The notes under the pieces were generated by a model. It had not been told where the DNA came from, searched no databases, and saw only the letters and a program-made list of their open reading frames with translations. This document shows, in pieces, positions 17,024 to 28,179 of a stretch of DNA of 64,000 nucleotides; position 1 is the first letter of the stretch; the number at the start of each line of letters is the position of its first letter. The translations under genes and the position numbers were made by a program. This DNA is from Paraniabella hibiscisoli (GTDB taxonomy: Bacteria > Bacteroidota > Bacteroidia > Chitinophagales > Chitinophagaceae): assembly GCF_022512515.1 (NCBI RefSeq), contig NZ_JAKWBK010000002.1:62001-126000 (forward strand). Direction: 5' to 3'.

Positions 17024-17895
17024 TTTTTCAAGTTGTCTTTTAAACATGCTACAAATATTATCGGTAGAAGCAAAATAGATAACATGATGTTAACCCTTCT
17101 AGCTTTGTAAAGCAAAGTATCACTCAAAAAGCGGGCAAATCTCCAATAATTGATAATTGCTTTGCATTTTATTTCAAAAGGAATTAAAGATTTTGAAAGT
17201 TCTTCATAAAACAAGGCCGAGCCTTGAGGAGCTTTTTTCCTCACCTCGTATATTCTTGCGCTAAGTCCACCCTCTAAATATTCCGCGTTGTAATAAATAT
17301 CTGATGTCCAAAGCATTTCAAAATTGCGCGCAATACGATTAAAAACCAAAGCCTCGGGGCAAAACTTTTCGTCTTGAAATTTAGGAAAAGGAAATTTTTT
17401 AAATATATCGGTTTTAAAAACTTCAGCCATATCACCTTTTAATTTAAAGCGGTAACGAAAGTCAAAAGAGTTTGCAACGAAATCTTTGTAATAAAAATCA
17501 GACCCAATTAATTGGCTGTTAAAATGCGCCTTTCTACCAACAATACCAGCTATTTTATCATTGAACCTTACTTGGGGATATTTTGATAAAATAAGTTGAA
17601 TACAATTTGGCGGCAATTTATCGTCACTATCAACTATGAAGAAAAGTTCATATGTAGCTATGCTTAAACCGGTGTTGATAGCTATATGCTTCCCCTGATT
17701 TTTCTGCTGATAGAAGTGAATATGGAAATCTGTCTCTTTGGAAACCATTTCTGACACAACCCGGACAGTATCATCACTAGAGCCATCATCTACTATAACC
17801 CATTCCAATCGCTTGTCTGTTTGAGCTTTTAAACTATACCATAATTGTTTTAATAAGTGGGCTCTATTGTAGGACGGTGTAAAAACTGTAATCAC
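17020..17895 (-). CDS. Glycosyltransferase family 2
   Basis: 291 residues, intact. GT-A fold: ITVFTPSYNRAHLLKQLWYS at the start, EWVIVDDGSSDDTVRVV with the nucleotide-binding Asp, and the DxD-like FFIVDSDDKLPPNC near residue 90. One hydrophobic segment near the C-terminus (IMLSILLLPIIFVACL) may tether it to the membrane. Inverting transferase in the polysaccharide operon. Translationally coupled to the following gene by a 4-base overlap. Confidence 0.88.
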   Translation of the reverse strand: MITVFTPSYNRAHLLKQLWYSLKAQTDKRLEWVIVDDGSSDDTVRVVSEMVSKETDFHIHFYQQKNQGKHIAINTGLSIATYELFFIVDSDDKLPPNCIQLILSKYPQVRFNDKIAGIVGRKAHFNSQLIGSDFYYKDFVANSFDFRYRFKLKGDMAEVFKTDIFKKFPFPKFQDEKFCPEALVFNRIARNFEMLWTSDIYYNAEYLEGGLSARIYEVRKKAPQGSALFYEELSKSLIPFEIKCKAIINYWRFARFLSDTLLYKARRVNIMLSILLLPIIFVACLKDNLKK

Positions 17896-17904
17896 TTTTT
17901 AGCG

Positions 17905-19319
17905 CTATTTTATGAATTTATTCAATGTCCGATCAATTGTATCTCCATTTACATTTAACGATTTTTCAACAGCAAATACGTTATTCTTTATTACGCTTTT
18001 TGATATTTTTTTACTAGAACTACCTGTTGCCTTGTCTTTAAATAGAAAAGCTCCAAATTTACTTACAAATTTATTGTTTTGGACTGTGAGAGCTTCAGCG
18101 TCTGAAGTAATAAACTCTAGGCATTGCAATTGGTTACCTGAAAATTCAATATTGGTAACAATTTCATTACTACTTTTTCCTTGACCAATAAAGGCTCTTA
18201 ACGATTGAGAACTGTCTACAAAAATGTTGTTCAGTAGCTTTACATTACTGCTTGTGATTGACAAAAGTTGTTTAGGCATGTAGCTATTACGTTCGATTTT
18301 AGTTACGGTAATAATGTTATTTTCAATAATACTCCCATTATTTGAATTGTATCCAATCAAAAGGATCGGAGCACTAGTGTATAAAATAGGATTAACCTTC
18401 GAAGTAAGGTTTTTATTTGAGATCTTGTTACTTCTGATTATTTGTGGCTGGCCATAATTATTCCATAAAACTATTCCTGACACACATCCCTCAATTATAT
18501 TACTCAATACCTGAGATGTGCCAGTAATTAGTTCTACGTGTACACCCCTATCATACCCGCTGATAGTGTTTTTTCAACAGTACCATTCTTAGATTTTTCG
18601 TACTCAATACAGATACCAATACGTCCCAATCTTCTTGTAGTCACATCGTTTAGTACACTATTTCCTTTAATAAGGTATTTACTTGTCCAACCAATATAAA
18701 TGCCATCTCCGTGATTGTCCATCAGATCTCCTGAATTGCCAGTTACGTTTTTTAATTTGCAGTTAATTACAGATACAAAATCATTGTGATAAGATGCAAC
18801 GCCAGCAGAAGCAAAAAGATTTTCAATTTCAAGATTTTGTACACTCATACTCTTCAAATACTCTCCCACAAACGCCCATTTTTCCGGATTTCCCTTTCCC
18901 TTGCTTTTAATATCCCGTCCCAAAACCTTTCCTCCGTTAATAATAAGAGAAAGTTTGGTAATGGTCTTAGCATTGGGATCTGTTAATGATCGAAATCTAA
19001 AGCCCTGGAAATTATTTTCAAATAATAGTATAGCGTCCTTTTCCATGCGCCATTCCAAGCTATTAAGCATTAAAAAAATATACCCATTTCCGTTTACACC
19101 ACTACGTCGCCTTGTCAGGCCATTTAATCTATAATTTCCATTTGGAACAAATAATACTCCTCCTCGTTCACATACCATCTCAACTGACCTGTCAAAAGCC
19201 CTTGTGTCATCGGTAACGCCATCGCCCTTCGCACCCTGATCTTTTACATTCACTGTGATTGCATATGCGTATGCGATATTAAAAATAACTAACAGTATAG
19301 TAAATAACATTTTCATCAA
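17905..19319 (-). CDS. Secreted right-handed beta-helix protein (pectate_lyase_3 type)
   Basis: About 470 residues. A signal peptide (MLFTILLVIFNIAYAYA) is followed by the classic entry VNVKDQGAKGDGVTDDTRAF and VLFVPNGNYRLNGL, then irregular coils with repeated N-x-hydrophobic steps (IINGGKVLG, VINCKLKNVTG, IIENNIITV, LLNNIFVDSS, VIKNNVFAVE). Such folds act as polysaccharide lyases, hydrolases or epimerases. A break near 18520 splits it. Placed among glycosyltransferases just after the polymerase gene, it may trim or modify the polymer in the periplasm. Catalytic residues cannot be assigned by eye. Confidence 0.75.
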
Positions 19320-19327
19320 AACACAAT

Positions 19328-20447
19328 TTAACTGAAAAGAAAACTGCTATAAGGTAAATACCCTGAGCCATCGTCGAATGTCAATAACTCCCTGAGATAA
19401 ACAGCCAAAATGTAAATCACAATTCCTAAAAATAATCCTAATCCTATTTTTTTATTTTGAGGTATATCTACCAGCCCCGCCAATACACCTATATAGCCTA
19501 ACAGATAATACCCCTTTAGACGTGAGACTATGGAGAAATCTGCAAATGAAATAGTAAGAACAAAATAAACAATGTAAAAATTAAATAATAAATGAAAGTT
19601 GGGGATTGTTTGCGATAACTTGTCTTTATATATCAGTATAACGATAGTTAGAGGAACCAATTCGAAAAAATTCAATATGTTGACTCCAGTTTCTCCTTCG
19701 AGATACATATTTAATTTTTCTGAACCAAATGGAAGTAGTGAAGCAATAGCTGTACCTGTATAGCGCCCTAAATGCAATAATCCAGCTATAGCCGCTAGTA
19801 AAAAGCATATGATAGTTACTTTTTTATTTAAATTCAATTTATAAATCCAGTAAGCAGGAAGAAAAATAATTGCACTTGTATGAAAAAAACTAGCAATTAT
19901 TATCATTATTAAAAAAAACAAGAACTTTCGTCTTAGGATAAAACCAATCGCTAAAAAGCAAATCACCATTGCAATTATCTGTCGTTGTGCTGTAAAAAAT
20001 AATACAGATATCCCTTACCCATAAAGATCACGATAGATAAATAGAGATATTTTTCATATTTTAAAAAGGACGCAAGTAATAAAAAACTACACACAACGCC
20101 GAGAAACAGGAAAAAAGCATTAAAATCTAAACCAAGGGACTTGAAAACAGTCATTATATATATATAGCCTGGTTCACAACTGATTGTCAAAAACGGCTCT
20201 ACATCGCCTGATAGGTACTGCCCTGGGTTTTCAGGTGCCATACCAAAAAATACTCATACATGCGATAGTCAAAGCCTCCAATATCTTGTCTTGTTCCTGA
20301 AAAGATGCCAATAATAAGCGCAGAAAATGATAAAGAAAGCCAACGAATATCTTTAGTTATTATAACGCTATTACTTTTGCTAACAAACTGAATAATTGCT
20401 AAGGCAAAAAAAGTATATATATAACGAGATAGAGTGTCAAATCTTAC
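19328..20447 (-). CDS. EpsG/Wzy-like polysaccharide polymerase
   Basis: About 370 residues with ten or more hydrophobic segments. IGIFSGTRQDIGGFDYRMYE near the N-terminus and EPGYIYIMTVFKSLG are hallmarks of the EpsG family, which polymerises repeat units at the outer face of the inner membrane; QIIAMVICFLAIGFI and FHTSAIIFLPAYWIYK also fit. Breaks lie near 20247 (T6 run) and 19975. No ATG exists at the expected N-terminus directly after the upstream stop at 20451; the frame there begins ATA GTA AGA TTT GAC, so the start given is approximate. Only polymerase candidate in the operon. Confidence 0.75.
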
Positions 20448-20450
20448 TAT

Positions 20451-21567
20451 TTAATTCCGGATAACCGAATCGAGTACATTCAAAAATTTGGAGAATACAA
20501 TACTAGATTGATAATGGGTCAAAAATATATGCCTTGAGTAAGCATTAAAACGAGGCTTAAAATTTAGTGTTGCATTATTTATGTATTGAATATATTCTTT
20601 GTCACTATTTAATCTGGCGCGGCTTCTGTTATGTCAACTTCATCATATCCCTCCAATGCTTCGTCAGAGGCCAAGAGATTTTTCCCATACATTAAAGCCT
20701 CTGCTGTTTTAGTTTTCATACCACTACCAGAAAAAATGGGGGATATTACGAAATCAGCATCTTCATAATAAGGTGTTAAGTCGTCCACTTTTCCAATTAT
20801 ATTTACCGCAGAATGCCTGATCTTTGGAACATAGTTTTCAAAACCTTTACCAATAACGTTAAATGAAAAAGGAATTTTTAAATAGGGTATTACCCGCTCA
20901 ATAAAAAAATTAACAGCCTGCTCGTTAGGATAAAACCTTGATCCTACAAACACCAAATTCAACCTATTTGTGTCGGATAGTTTCCCTGTTTCTCGATCTA
21001 ATTGCGGAGTGTATGTATCAGGGAGAGAAGTTGGTAAAACTTCATTCGCATGCCGTCCATAAATATCTTTCAAACGGTATGAATCTCTTCTATTTAACGT
21101 GATTATCACATCACTGTGCATTACAGCCGAATGTTCAATTCTTTTTACTACTCCCAAGGTTACCCGGTGACGTAATTTCTTTTCAATTTTAATAAGTTGC
21201 TGAAAATAATCATATTCGACATTATGAAAGAATGTAATAATCTTTAAACTGGGAATGCGAGACCGAAGCATCTCTGCCAAATTTCCCAACAGTGATAAAT
21301 CAATGTATATCAAATCTATTTCTTTCGTCGTTATAAATTCTGAAAGTTCTTTTAGCTTATGAGAGGATACATTGTAAAAACCTCCCTAATCAGATTTATG
21401 AAAAAAGATAATCCCGTCTGAGTTTCAAAATTATTATAAACAAAAGTATTGGTATCACCAAAATACATTTTACAAAAGCTCAGATTTCGATCCATTATCA
21501 TTTTGCCTCCAGCCATCTCCCGTCTGGTAGTTATAAATAAACATTTTCTAATTTTAACGGTATCCAT
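20451..21567 (-). CDS. Glycosyltransferase (GT-B)
   Basis: About 370 residues. The N-terminal domain begins MDTVKIRKCLFITTRREMAG. IITFFHNVEYDYFQQLIKIE is typical of GT4-type enzymes acting on lipid-linked sugars. The C-terminal domain has LNLVFVGSRFYPNEQAVNFF and the donor site ISPIFSGSGMKTKTAEALMY. Breaks near 21345 and 20620. Repair of the latter extends the protein to ...VLDSVIRN and the TAA at 20451. Same operon; substrate unknown. Confidence 0.8.
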
Positions 21568-21609
21568 TAACGATTATGTGGAATTAGCGGTTAACGAAAT
21601 TAACTTTTA

Positions 21610-22676
21610 CTACATAAATTGACCAACTATAATCTCACCAAATGCGGCGTTGAGTCTTCTAGTATATGCTTGTAAACCATATTTTGTTCCGTAATAACTG
21701 TGCAGAAATTCTCTCTGATTATTATTTTGTTCATGTAACCTCTTTATTTGAGCCAGAAAATCCTCATTTATAAGTTCCACACCGGGGTCGTTGTTTTTAA
21801 CGAATTCTCCAACAGCGCCTACTTGTCTACCCAATACAGGAATACCAGCACAGAGGGCTTCTAAAGTAACCATTTCAAATCCCTCGTACATGGAAGGAAA
21901 AAACATTACGTTTCCCGAATTATAAAATTTGTTTAGAGCTTCGGATCCTTCCAGGCCGATGGAAACTGATGTTCGGGTAAAATGGCTAAATAGATGAGTA
22001 TTGTGGGCATTGTTACATGCAATTTTGAAATAAAATTCATTTGACCCCTCGATTGCATCCGCCAGCTCTAAAAGCTTATCAACCCCTTTGCCATAGTCCA
22101 GCCTACCACAATATAACACGGTGATATATTTCTCTACGTCATTTTTTTTTTTAGGAAAAAAGCTGTGGGATCAACACCGTTATTAACAACAGTGAAGTTC
22201 AGATCCCTTTTTGTATAAAACTTTTTTATTTCCTCTATAGCATTTTGTGACACCGACAAAATTTTCTGAGCATTAATACATGCTTTCTTTTCAAGCCAGA
22301 ATAAAATCTTGGCGGACCGCCCTACAACAGAACCTACCGCAGTTGCATAACCTTTCATCGTACCATGTACAAAAAGATAATCCGTCCGGAAAAAAGGTGC
22401 ATTAAAGCCATGTGCTATTTTAATATCGCCGTTTTTCCTTTTGTTAGCAACAAATAAAGAAGCAAGGAAAGAAAAGGATACAATGTGTAATTTTTTGAAG
22501 ATTTGAAGATATACCTGTCCTAAAAACGAGCGCTCAATTAAACCCTTATCTACTATCACCACTTCAAATCCTTTTTGTATCATAATTTGCTGAAGATAAT
22601 AACACACTTTTTCTACTCCACCTGCATTCTTCACTCCGTTATAGGAAACCAGATAACATTTTAATTTTTCAGCCAT
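21610..22676 (-). CDS. Glycosyltransferase family 4
   Basis: About 355 residues. Starts MAEKLKCYLVSYNGVKNAGG with the glycine-rich loop. It continues with VVNNGVDPTAFF at the hinge, LYCGRLDYGKGVDKLLELAD in the donor domain, and the E-x7-E region MYEGFEMVTLEALCAGIPVL. An undercalled A run near 22135 splits it at the hinge. Its start overlaps the end of the preceding gene by 16 bases, so the two are probably coupled in translation. Retaining transferase of unknown specificity. Confidence 0.85.
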
Positions 22677-23530
22677 CTTCGTGTAAGGTTTTTAAATCCG
22701 GACAAAAGTAGATTTTTTAAAAATATGGCTTCCACAATAATTCTGCTCTTGGCTTCACCATTAATAGCTCTGATCTTCGCCCAGTTTTTGGTCAGGAAAT
22801 AATGATTATTGACGAAGCTGTAATAATACCATTTGTACTTTCTAGCAGAATGAGAGCCTCCGGTAGCAATTCCACGGGGAAGATTTACCTGCACAGCCTT
22901 GGAATCATAAAAAACTACTGCTCCCTTAATCGAACATCTTACGAAAAAATCTGTTTCCTCCCTGTAGCAATTTCCTACAAATCTTTCATCAAATCGCACC
23001 TCCTTGGCTATAGTAGTTTTGACTAGTGCCGAAGCATGGGTAAAAAGTACAGGTCGGGGATCTGTTACATCGTAATGAAAATATGTCTTTAATTCATTAA
23101 TGTCCACCAAAGGTGCTCGCGGAGGAAGCAACAACGTATTATTTTTTACAAAGGAGGTTATATCTTCATCATGAGTCATGTACATGGCTTTTGCCCCACA
23201 TATATCAGCCTTGTATTGTTCGCAGGTTGCCAGCAGCGCTGGGATCGATCCAGGTAAAAGCACGCTATCATCGTCTCCGAAATAGATCCACTCGGTACGT
23301 GTGTGATCAATGCCTGTATTCTTAGCTACTGTTTGCTTGGAATTCTTAGCAAGTTTAATGTATTCAATTTCCTTAATTTCTTTGGCCAGGGATTGAACGA
23401 CCTGCTCTGTATTGTCGGTAGATGCGTCATCCACAATAATTATCTTGCTGACACCTTGCTGCAAATAAGTAGGCACAGTACGTCTCAATAAGTGCGCTCT
23501 ATTGAAGGATGGTATTATTACGGTTACCAT
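22661..23530 (-). CDS. Glycosyltransferase family 2
   Basis: 289 residues, intact. GT-A motifs: MVTVIIPSFNRAHLLRRTVP, SKIIIVDDASTDNTEQVV and WIYFGDDDSVLLPGSIPALL with the metal-binding DDD. A later EETDFFVRCSIKG region fits the catalytic base area. Inverting transferase of the polysaccharide operon. It follows the next upstream glycosyltransferase by 13 bases. Confidence 0.9.
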   Translation of the reverse strand: MVTVIIPSFNRAHLLRRTVPTYLQQGVSKIIIVDDASTDNTEQVVQSLAKEIKEIEYIKLAKNSKQTVAKNTGIDHTRTEWIYFGDDDSVLLPGSIPALLATCEQYKADICGAKAMYMTHDEDITSFVKNNTLLLPPRAPLVDINELKTYFHYDVTDPRPVLFTHASALVKTTIAKEVRFDERFVGNCYREETDFFVRCSIKGAVVFYDSKAVQVNLPRGIATGGSHSARKYKWYYYSFVNNHYFLTKNWAKIRAINGEAKSRIIVEAIFLKNLLLSGFKNLTRRWLKN

Positions 23531-23543
23531 AAAATATGCTGCT

Positions 23544-24472
23544 TTAACCTTTTTGTTTTAAGAATACTTTACTTAAAAACGCTTGTGCTTTGATGACTAG
23601 GGGTGGACTTTGAAGCTTGATTAAGTTGGCGAGCAATTTATTTCGAAAGTCATAATTTTGATACCATGTACCCAGCTCTTGCCGGCACTCCGGATTAGAT
23701 ATATAAGCGCCCCTGACACGCGGGTCTATATAGCGCCTGCAATCTAAACGACTCGAACAGTATTTTTTCAATATTTCTAATTCGGCTTCGATGGAACGAA
23801 AATTCCGCCTTTTGCTGATATTTTCACCATGGGTACGATAGTATGCTAAAACTTCTGGAATGTAGAGAACATCATATTTTGTAGCGGTTCTCAGCCAATA
23901 CTCCCAATCTTCTATCCATATATTTTCATCAAAAAAGCCTAGTTCATCAAATACCTGTTTTTTTAATATTACCGATAACGCAGGTATAAAATTTTGCTGT
24001 AAAAGATCTGAAAAGATATTTCCTTCAGGAACTTTATTCGGATTGGGATGAAGTAACCCTCCAATAGCGGTACCCGTTTCGTCAATATAACCCGCGTTAG
24101 TGAAAGCCCACTTGTAATCTTTCTCATTCATTGTATGGATACAGGATGACAAGTAGCGGCTATCCAATATATCATCAGCAGCAATTAGTTTGATAAAATT
24201 ACCCTTACAAAAACGTAGACAGGCATTTAATACAAATACCAGCCCCTTATTTTTTTCATTATAAACTTTGGCAACAGGTTCAATATTATTTTTTCCAACC
24301 ATTTATCAAATGTCTCCCTGGAGTTGTCAGGTGAAGCATCATCCGCAACGATCAGTTCCCAATTTGAATAAGTTTGAGATAGTATGCTATCCAAGCATTG
24401 TGGTATATATTGAGAATGATTGTAGCTAACAACAATTATCGAAACAGGCATATTTGGGTTTGAAATCATCAT
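23544..24472 (-). CDS. Glycosyltransferase family 2
   Basis: About 310 residues. N-terminal GT-A motifs MPVSIIVVSYNHSQYIPQCL and WELIVADDASPDNSRETF, then FIKLIAADDILDSRYLSSC with the metal site and DENIWIEDWEYWLRTA, a typical ED-Y catalytic region. An A-run undercall near 24290 splits it. ATG 24472 is the first start; ATG 24451 (MPVSIIV) fits the family better. Same operon. Sugar specificity unknown. Confidence 0.86.
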
Positions 24473-24549
24473 TAAATATTGTAATATCTGAACGAAGCTA
24501 TTATACTTTTTGATTTTTTATTTTCATGTATTAGGACATCAGATACTCA

Positions 24550-26035
24550 TTAAGAAAATCTTTGCCTTGCCATTTTAATAATTGGTACTCTTTTATTAAG
24601 CTCACGTCCACAATATACAACGGTGATTATTGCTATTAAAGCAAGTATAAAATATCGCAGTAAAATTAAATTACAAAAAACGGACACTATTAAGCCCAGA
24701 AGTCCTAATATTAAAACTCTAAAAATATCATAATTGAGGTATTTTGGAAAACGAAACCATACCTTTTTTTTGCAACTATAGTAATTATAATAAAATATAG
24801 CGTATAAATTAAAATAAATGAATAACCTAAACCTTGCAATCCGAAAAGATTGTAAAAAAGTATGTTAATCAACAATTGAAGACCATTTCCTAAAACACCT
24901 TCTAACCAGAAAAACAATCTTTTATCTCCTTTAGCAAAAGAAATGTAGCCCAGTGGGTAAGAAGCAGCCTTCAGTAAAACTCCAAAAGCCATTGCTATGA
25001 CAATCGGAACAACCGCTATGAAGGTCTTACTTAGAAGAAGTTGAACAACAAATGGTGCTAAAGCTATCATACAAGATGCTATAGGAGCAACAATTAAAAT
25101 TACAATTTCAAACTGGCTGTTAATAAAAGAATTTCTGGTTGGAACATCATTAACAACTGCAGACAATTTTGGAAAATAGTCTGCAGCCATGGCTGTAAAC
25201 ACTAGGCCTAAGTATTGATTAGTAATACTATTGGCCCCTTGAAAAAAAGCCGACATCATCTAACCCTCCGTTTTTGGTGATGTAAATATTTAAAACATAA
25301 GAAACAAGGTTACCTAATATCGTTGCTATCATCAGGATTGCGCCAAGTGCCATCATACGTTTGCTATTGGCTAGGAACTTTGAATTTTTTAACTCTGTAT
25401 AATTGTAATTTAAATTATCCCTACTAAGCCAAAGATTTATGGATAATGTTGCAGCTGCAACCAAAATCATTGCCGGAACTATACCTTGTAACCCCCAAAA
25501 GTAATACAAAGGAACGCCGATAAGAAGACTTAATATAGAACCTGAGATACCACTGATTGCTATTTTTTTAACTGACCTGTACCTTGAAGAATTGACTGTT
25601 CTCCATTTAATAATGTTGTAAAAAGGATAAATATTGAAAGTAAAATGAAATCTGATGTATGTGTAGTATCGCTAAACGTAAAAATACTAAATTGCCGAGA
25701 AAAGGTTAAACAAGCTAGCGCCCCTATTGAACCTAAAAAAAGATAAGGAATCGTACGTTTAATATAGTTTTTCTCAAATTTTCAGAATTCCTACTTGCTT
25801 CAGCCTGAGCTATATCTTTAACAGCCGTTAGATTGACCCCACTAGAACTAAATTGCTGGATGATATTGGTGGTATTTGCTAACAATGATGCTAAGCCCAT
25901 GCCGGCAGGCCCCAGTAATATCGCTATTACTTTTGCCCTAACTAAGCTTATTAAAATAGAAACAACCTGTGATCCTCCGAATATAGCAGATCCTTTAAGA
26001 ATTGATTTATATATACTACCTTTTTCTGTAGACAT
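24550..26035 (-). CDS. Wzx-type polysaccharide flippase
   Basis: About 490 residues with 12 or so membrane helices. The N-terminus, KGSAIFGGSQVVSILISLVR then AKVIAILLGPAGMGLASLLA, is typical of Bacteroidota O-antigen/EPS translocases of the MVF/MATE fold; NQYLGLVFTAMAADYFPKLS is the conserved middle. It flips undecaprenyl-linked repeat units across the inner membrane for the EpsG-like polymerase. At least three breaks occur (between 25750 and 25520, near 25245 and near 24715). Repaired, the C-terminus ends ...IIKMARQRFS at the TAA at 24550. Confidence 0.83.
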
Positions 26036-26097
26036 GAAAATTATATAATGTTATTATACCTTTCACTACAAGTCCAATATATAAAATATTGACTTTT

Positions 26098-27262
26098 TTA
26101 AAGTTTTCTTAAAATGTCTTTAAGATATAATAGCTCTTTTGTAAGATCAATCTGGTGGTTCCCTACAAAAAAGCCATTTTTATCAAGATATTCTGCGTTA
26201 CTTACTTTTCCATGAATTTCATAATCGAAGTATTTAAGCACTTCATTTTTAGTAAAATCCCCGGTTACAATGGGCCGGCAATCAATTCTTGCTTCCTGAA
26301 GCAGGGTAATTATATCCTTACGCAATAAAGTCGAATCCGGATGTACGATAAGACTGAAACCGAACCAGCTGCTTTCGGAAAGTTCCCTTTGGATAATAAA
26401 CCTGCTGTCATTTTGAAATAACTGCCGGAAAAGAACTGCATTCTTTTTTCTTTGCTCAATAAAGCCTGGAAGTTTTTAAGTTGTTCAATGCCGATGGCGC
26501 CACTCATTTCTACAGGTCTCACATTGTAACCCGGCAATAAAAACTTGAATGATTCTTCGAAGGGATCATCACTTTTGGTGGCAATACTATTATCTTTTGG
26601 TAACTGGCGGGTCCATCCATGTGCCCGCAAACAAACCAATATATGATAAAGCTCCTGATCATCTGTAACAATTAAACCACCCTCCATCGTGGCCATATGA
26701 TGCGAAAAAAAGTGGAATAAGTTCCCATAAGCCCAAAAGTGCCCGTCTGCTGCCCCTTATAGGTAGCGCCTAAAGATTCACAATTATCTTCGAGAAGTAA
26801 AATGTCGCGGCTTCCGATAATGTCCTTTATTTTATCGAAGTCGTTTGGATTTCCCAGCAGATTTACCGCAAAAATCATTTTGGTTGAAGGTGTTATCGCC
26901 GCAGCCAGTTGTTCAAGATCGAAATTTAACGTATGAAGATCTACATCTACAAACTTCAATTTTAAACCATATTGATATAATGGGTAATAGGTAGTGGCCC
27001 AGGATACAGCTGGAACGATTACTTCATCCCCTCTTTTCAACCTTGGAATTTTGGTGTAAAACAAGGCGGCAATTGCAAGCAAGTTTGCCGACGATCCTGA
27101 ATTAACCATTACCGCATGTTTTGCACCTACATACTCAGCAAAGCGTTCTTCGAATTCTTTAACCTTAGGTCCCATAGTATACTGGTCTCTCTCAATTACA
27201 GAGTGTATGGCCGTTAACTCTTTATCATCCCAGGTAGATGATGCTAGCGGAAATTTAATCAT
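26098..27262 (-). CDS. colD: ColD-like GDP-4-keto-6-deoxymannose 3-dehydratase
   Basis: DegT/DnrJ/EryC1-fold PLP protein of about 388 residues. Repair of a T7 run near 26706 gives STFFSHHMATMEGGLIV: the Schiff-base Lys of normal sugar aminotransferases (KNxTTGEGG) is replaced by His, at residue 188 of the reconstructed chain. That substitution is the hallmark of ColD (and of RfbH-type dehydratases), which remove the C3 hydroxyl using PMP. Other motifs are VNSGSSANLLA and LLEDNCESLGATY. A second break lies near 26330. Neighbours are Fcl/ColC-like and Gmd, so the expected product is GDP-4-keto-3,6-dideoxymannose, on the way to GDP-L-colitose. Confidence 0.75.
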
Positions 27263-28177
27263 TGAACGTAGCTTTTATAATATGAATATGTTTTTTCAAG
27301 TCCTTCTTTAAGACTGTATCTATGCTTCCAGCCAAACTCACTGAGCAATGTATCATCGATAAGCTTCTGCTTCATACCAACCGGTTTAGATAGATCGCGT
27401 TCAAAAAATCCTTTATAACCACAAACCTCACCAACCATTTCATAATATTCATTAATGGTATAATCTTCGCCTAGCCCAACGTTTAAAACGCCTGGCATGC
27501 GCCCAAAGTTATTTAAAGCATATATGATGAAATCTGCAAGATCGCCGGCATACATAAATTCTCTTCTGGCAGTACCGTCTCCCCATATTTCAACCTTTTC
27601 CTGGTTTCTTTTTACCGCATCATCGATTTTTTTATAACTGCCGGTATCATATGAGAATGCCTGGGATCAAATTTATCATATGGCCCATATAAATTGCAGG
27701 GAATAGCCGTTTTATATAAAAAATCGGGATGCTGCTGGTTTATATACTGGCAAAACTTTGCAACAACTATTTTAGCAATCGCATAACCTTCATTAGTAGG
27801 TTCAAGACTTCCTTTTAATATGTACTCTTCTTTAAGAGGATTGGTTGCATCCGCGGGTACATGCAGGAACTGCCTAAATTAAGTAAGTTCTTAATTCCAG
27901 CTTCTTTTGATGCCATCACTATATTCCGTCCTATATCCAGGTTACTGGAAAGAAAACCCAGTGGGTCGCGCATATTTGCCTGTATACCCCCTACCAAACC
28001 AGCAGCATGAATAATAAAATCTGGCTTATTTTCCTTTATGAATGCAAGCACTTTCTCGTAATTTCTAAGGTCCAGCTCATTGCTCGAGGGGGTTAAAAAT
28101 ATATAAGAAGAGGCTGAGGGGTGCTTTGTCAGATTTTTTCCAACCATTCCACCACCTCCTGTGAGAAATATTTTCAT
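27259..28177 (-). CDS. fcl: GDP-L-fucose/GDP-L-colitose synthase
   Basis: About 308 residues, SDR epimerase/reductase. MKIFLTGGGGMVGKNL is the NADPH loop. The catalytic set is LGSSCMYP (Ser) and GYAIAK (Tyr, Lys). NLYGPYDKFDPRHSHMIPAV and DGTARREFMYAGDLADF are diagnostic for Fcl/WcaG. Breaks near 27857 (C run) and 27635 (A7 run). It performs C3/C5 or C5 epimerisation and C4 reduction of the 4-keto sugar. Fcl and ColC are homologous; the ColD-like gene just downstream favours the colitose role. The start overlaps nothing; gmd ends two bases upstream. Confidence 0.83.
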
Positions 28178-28179
28178 GA

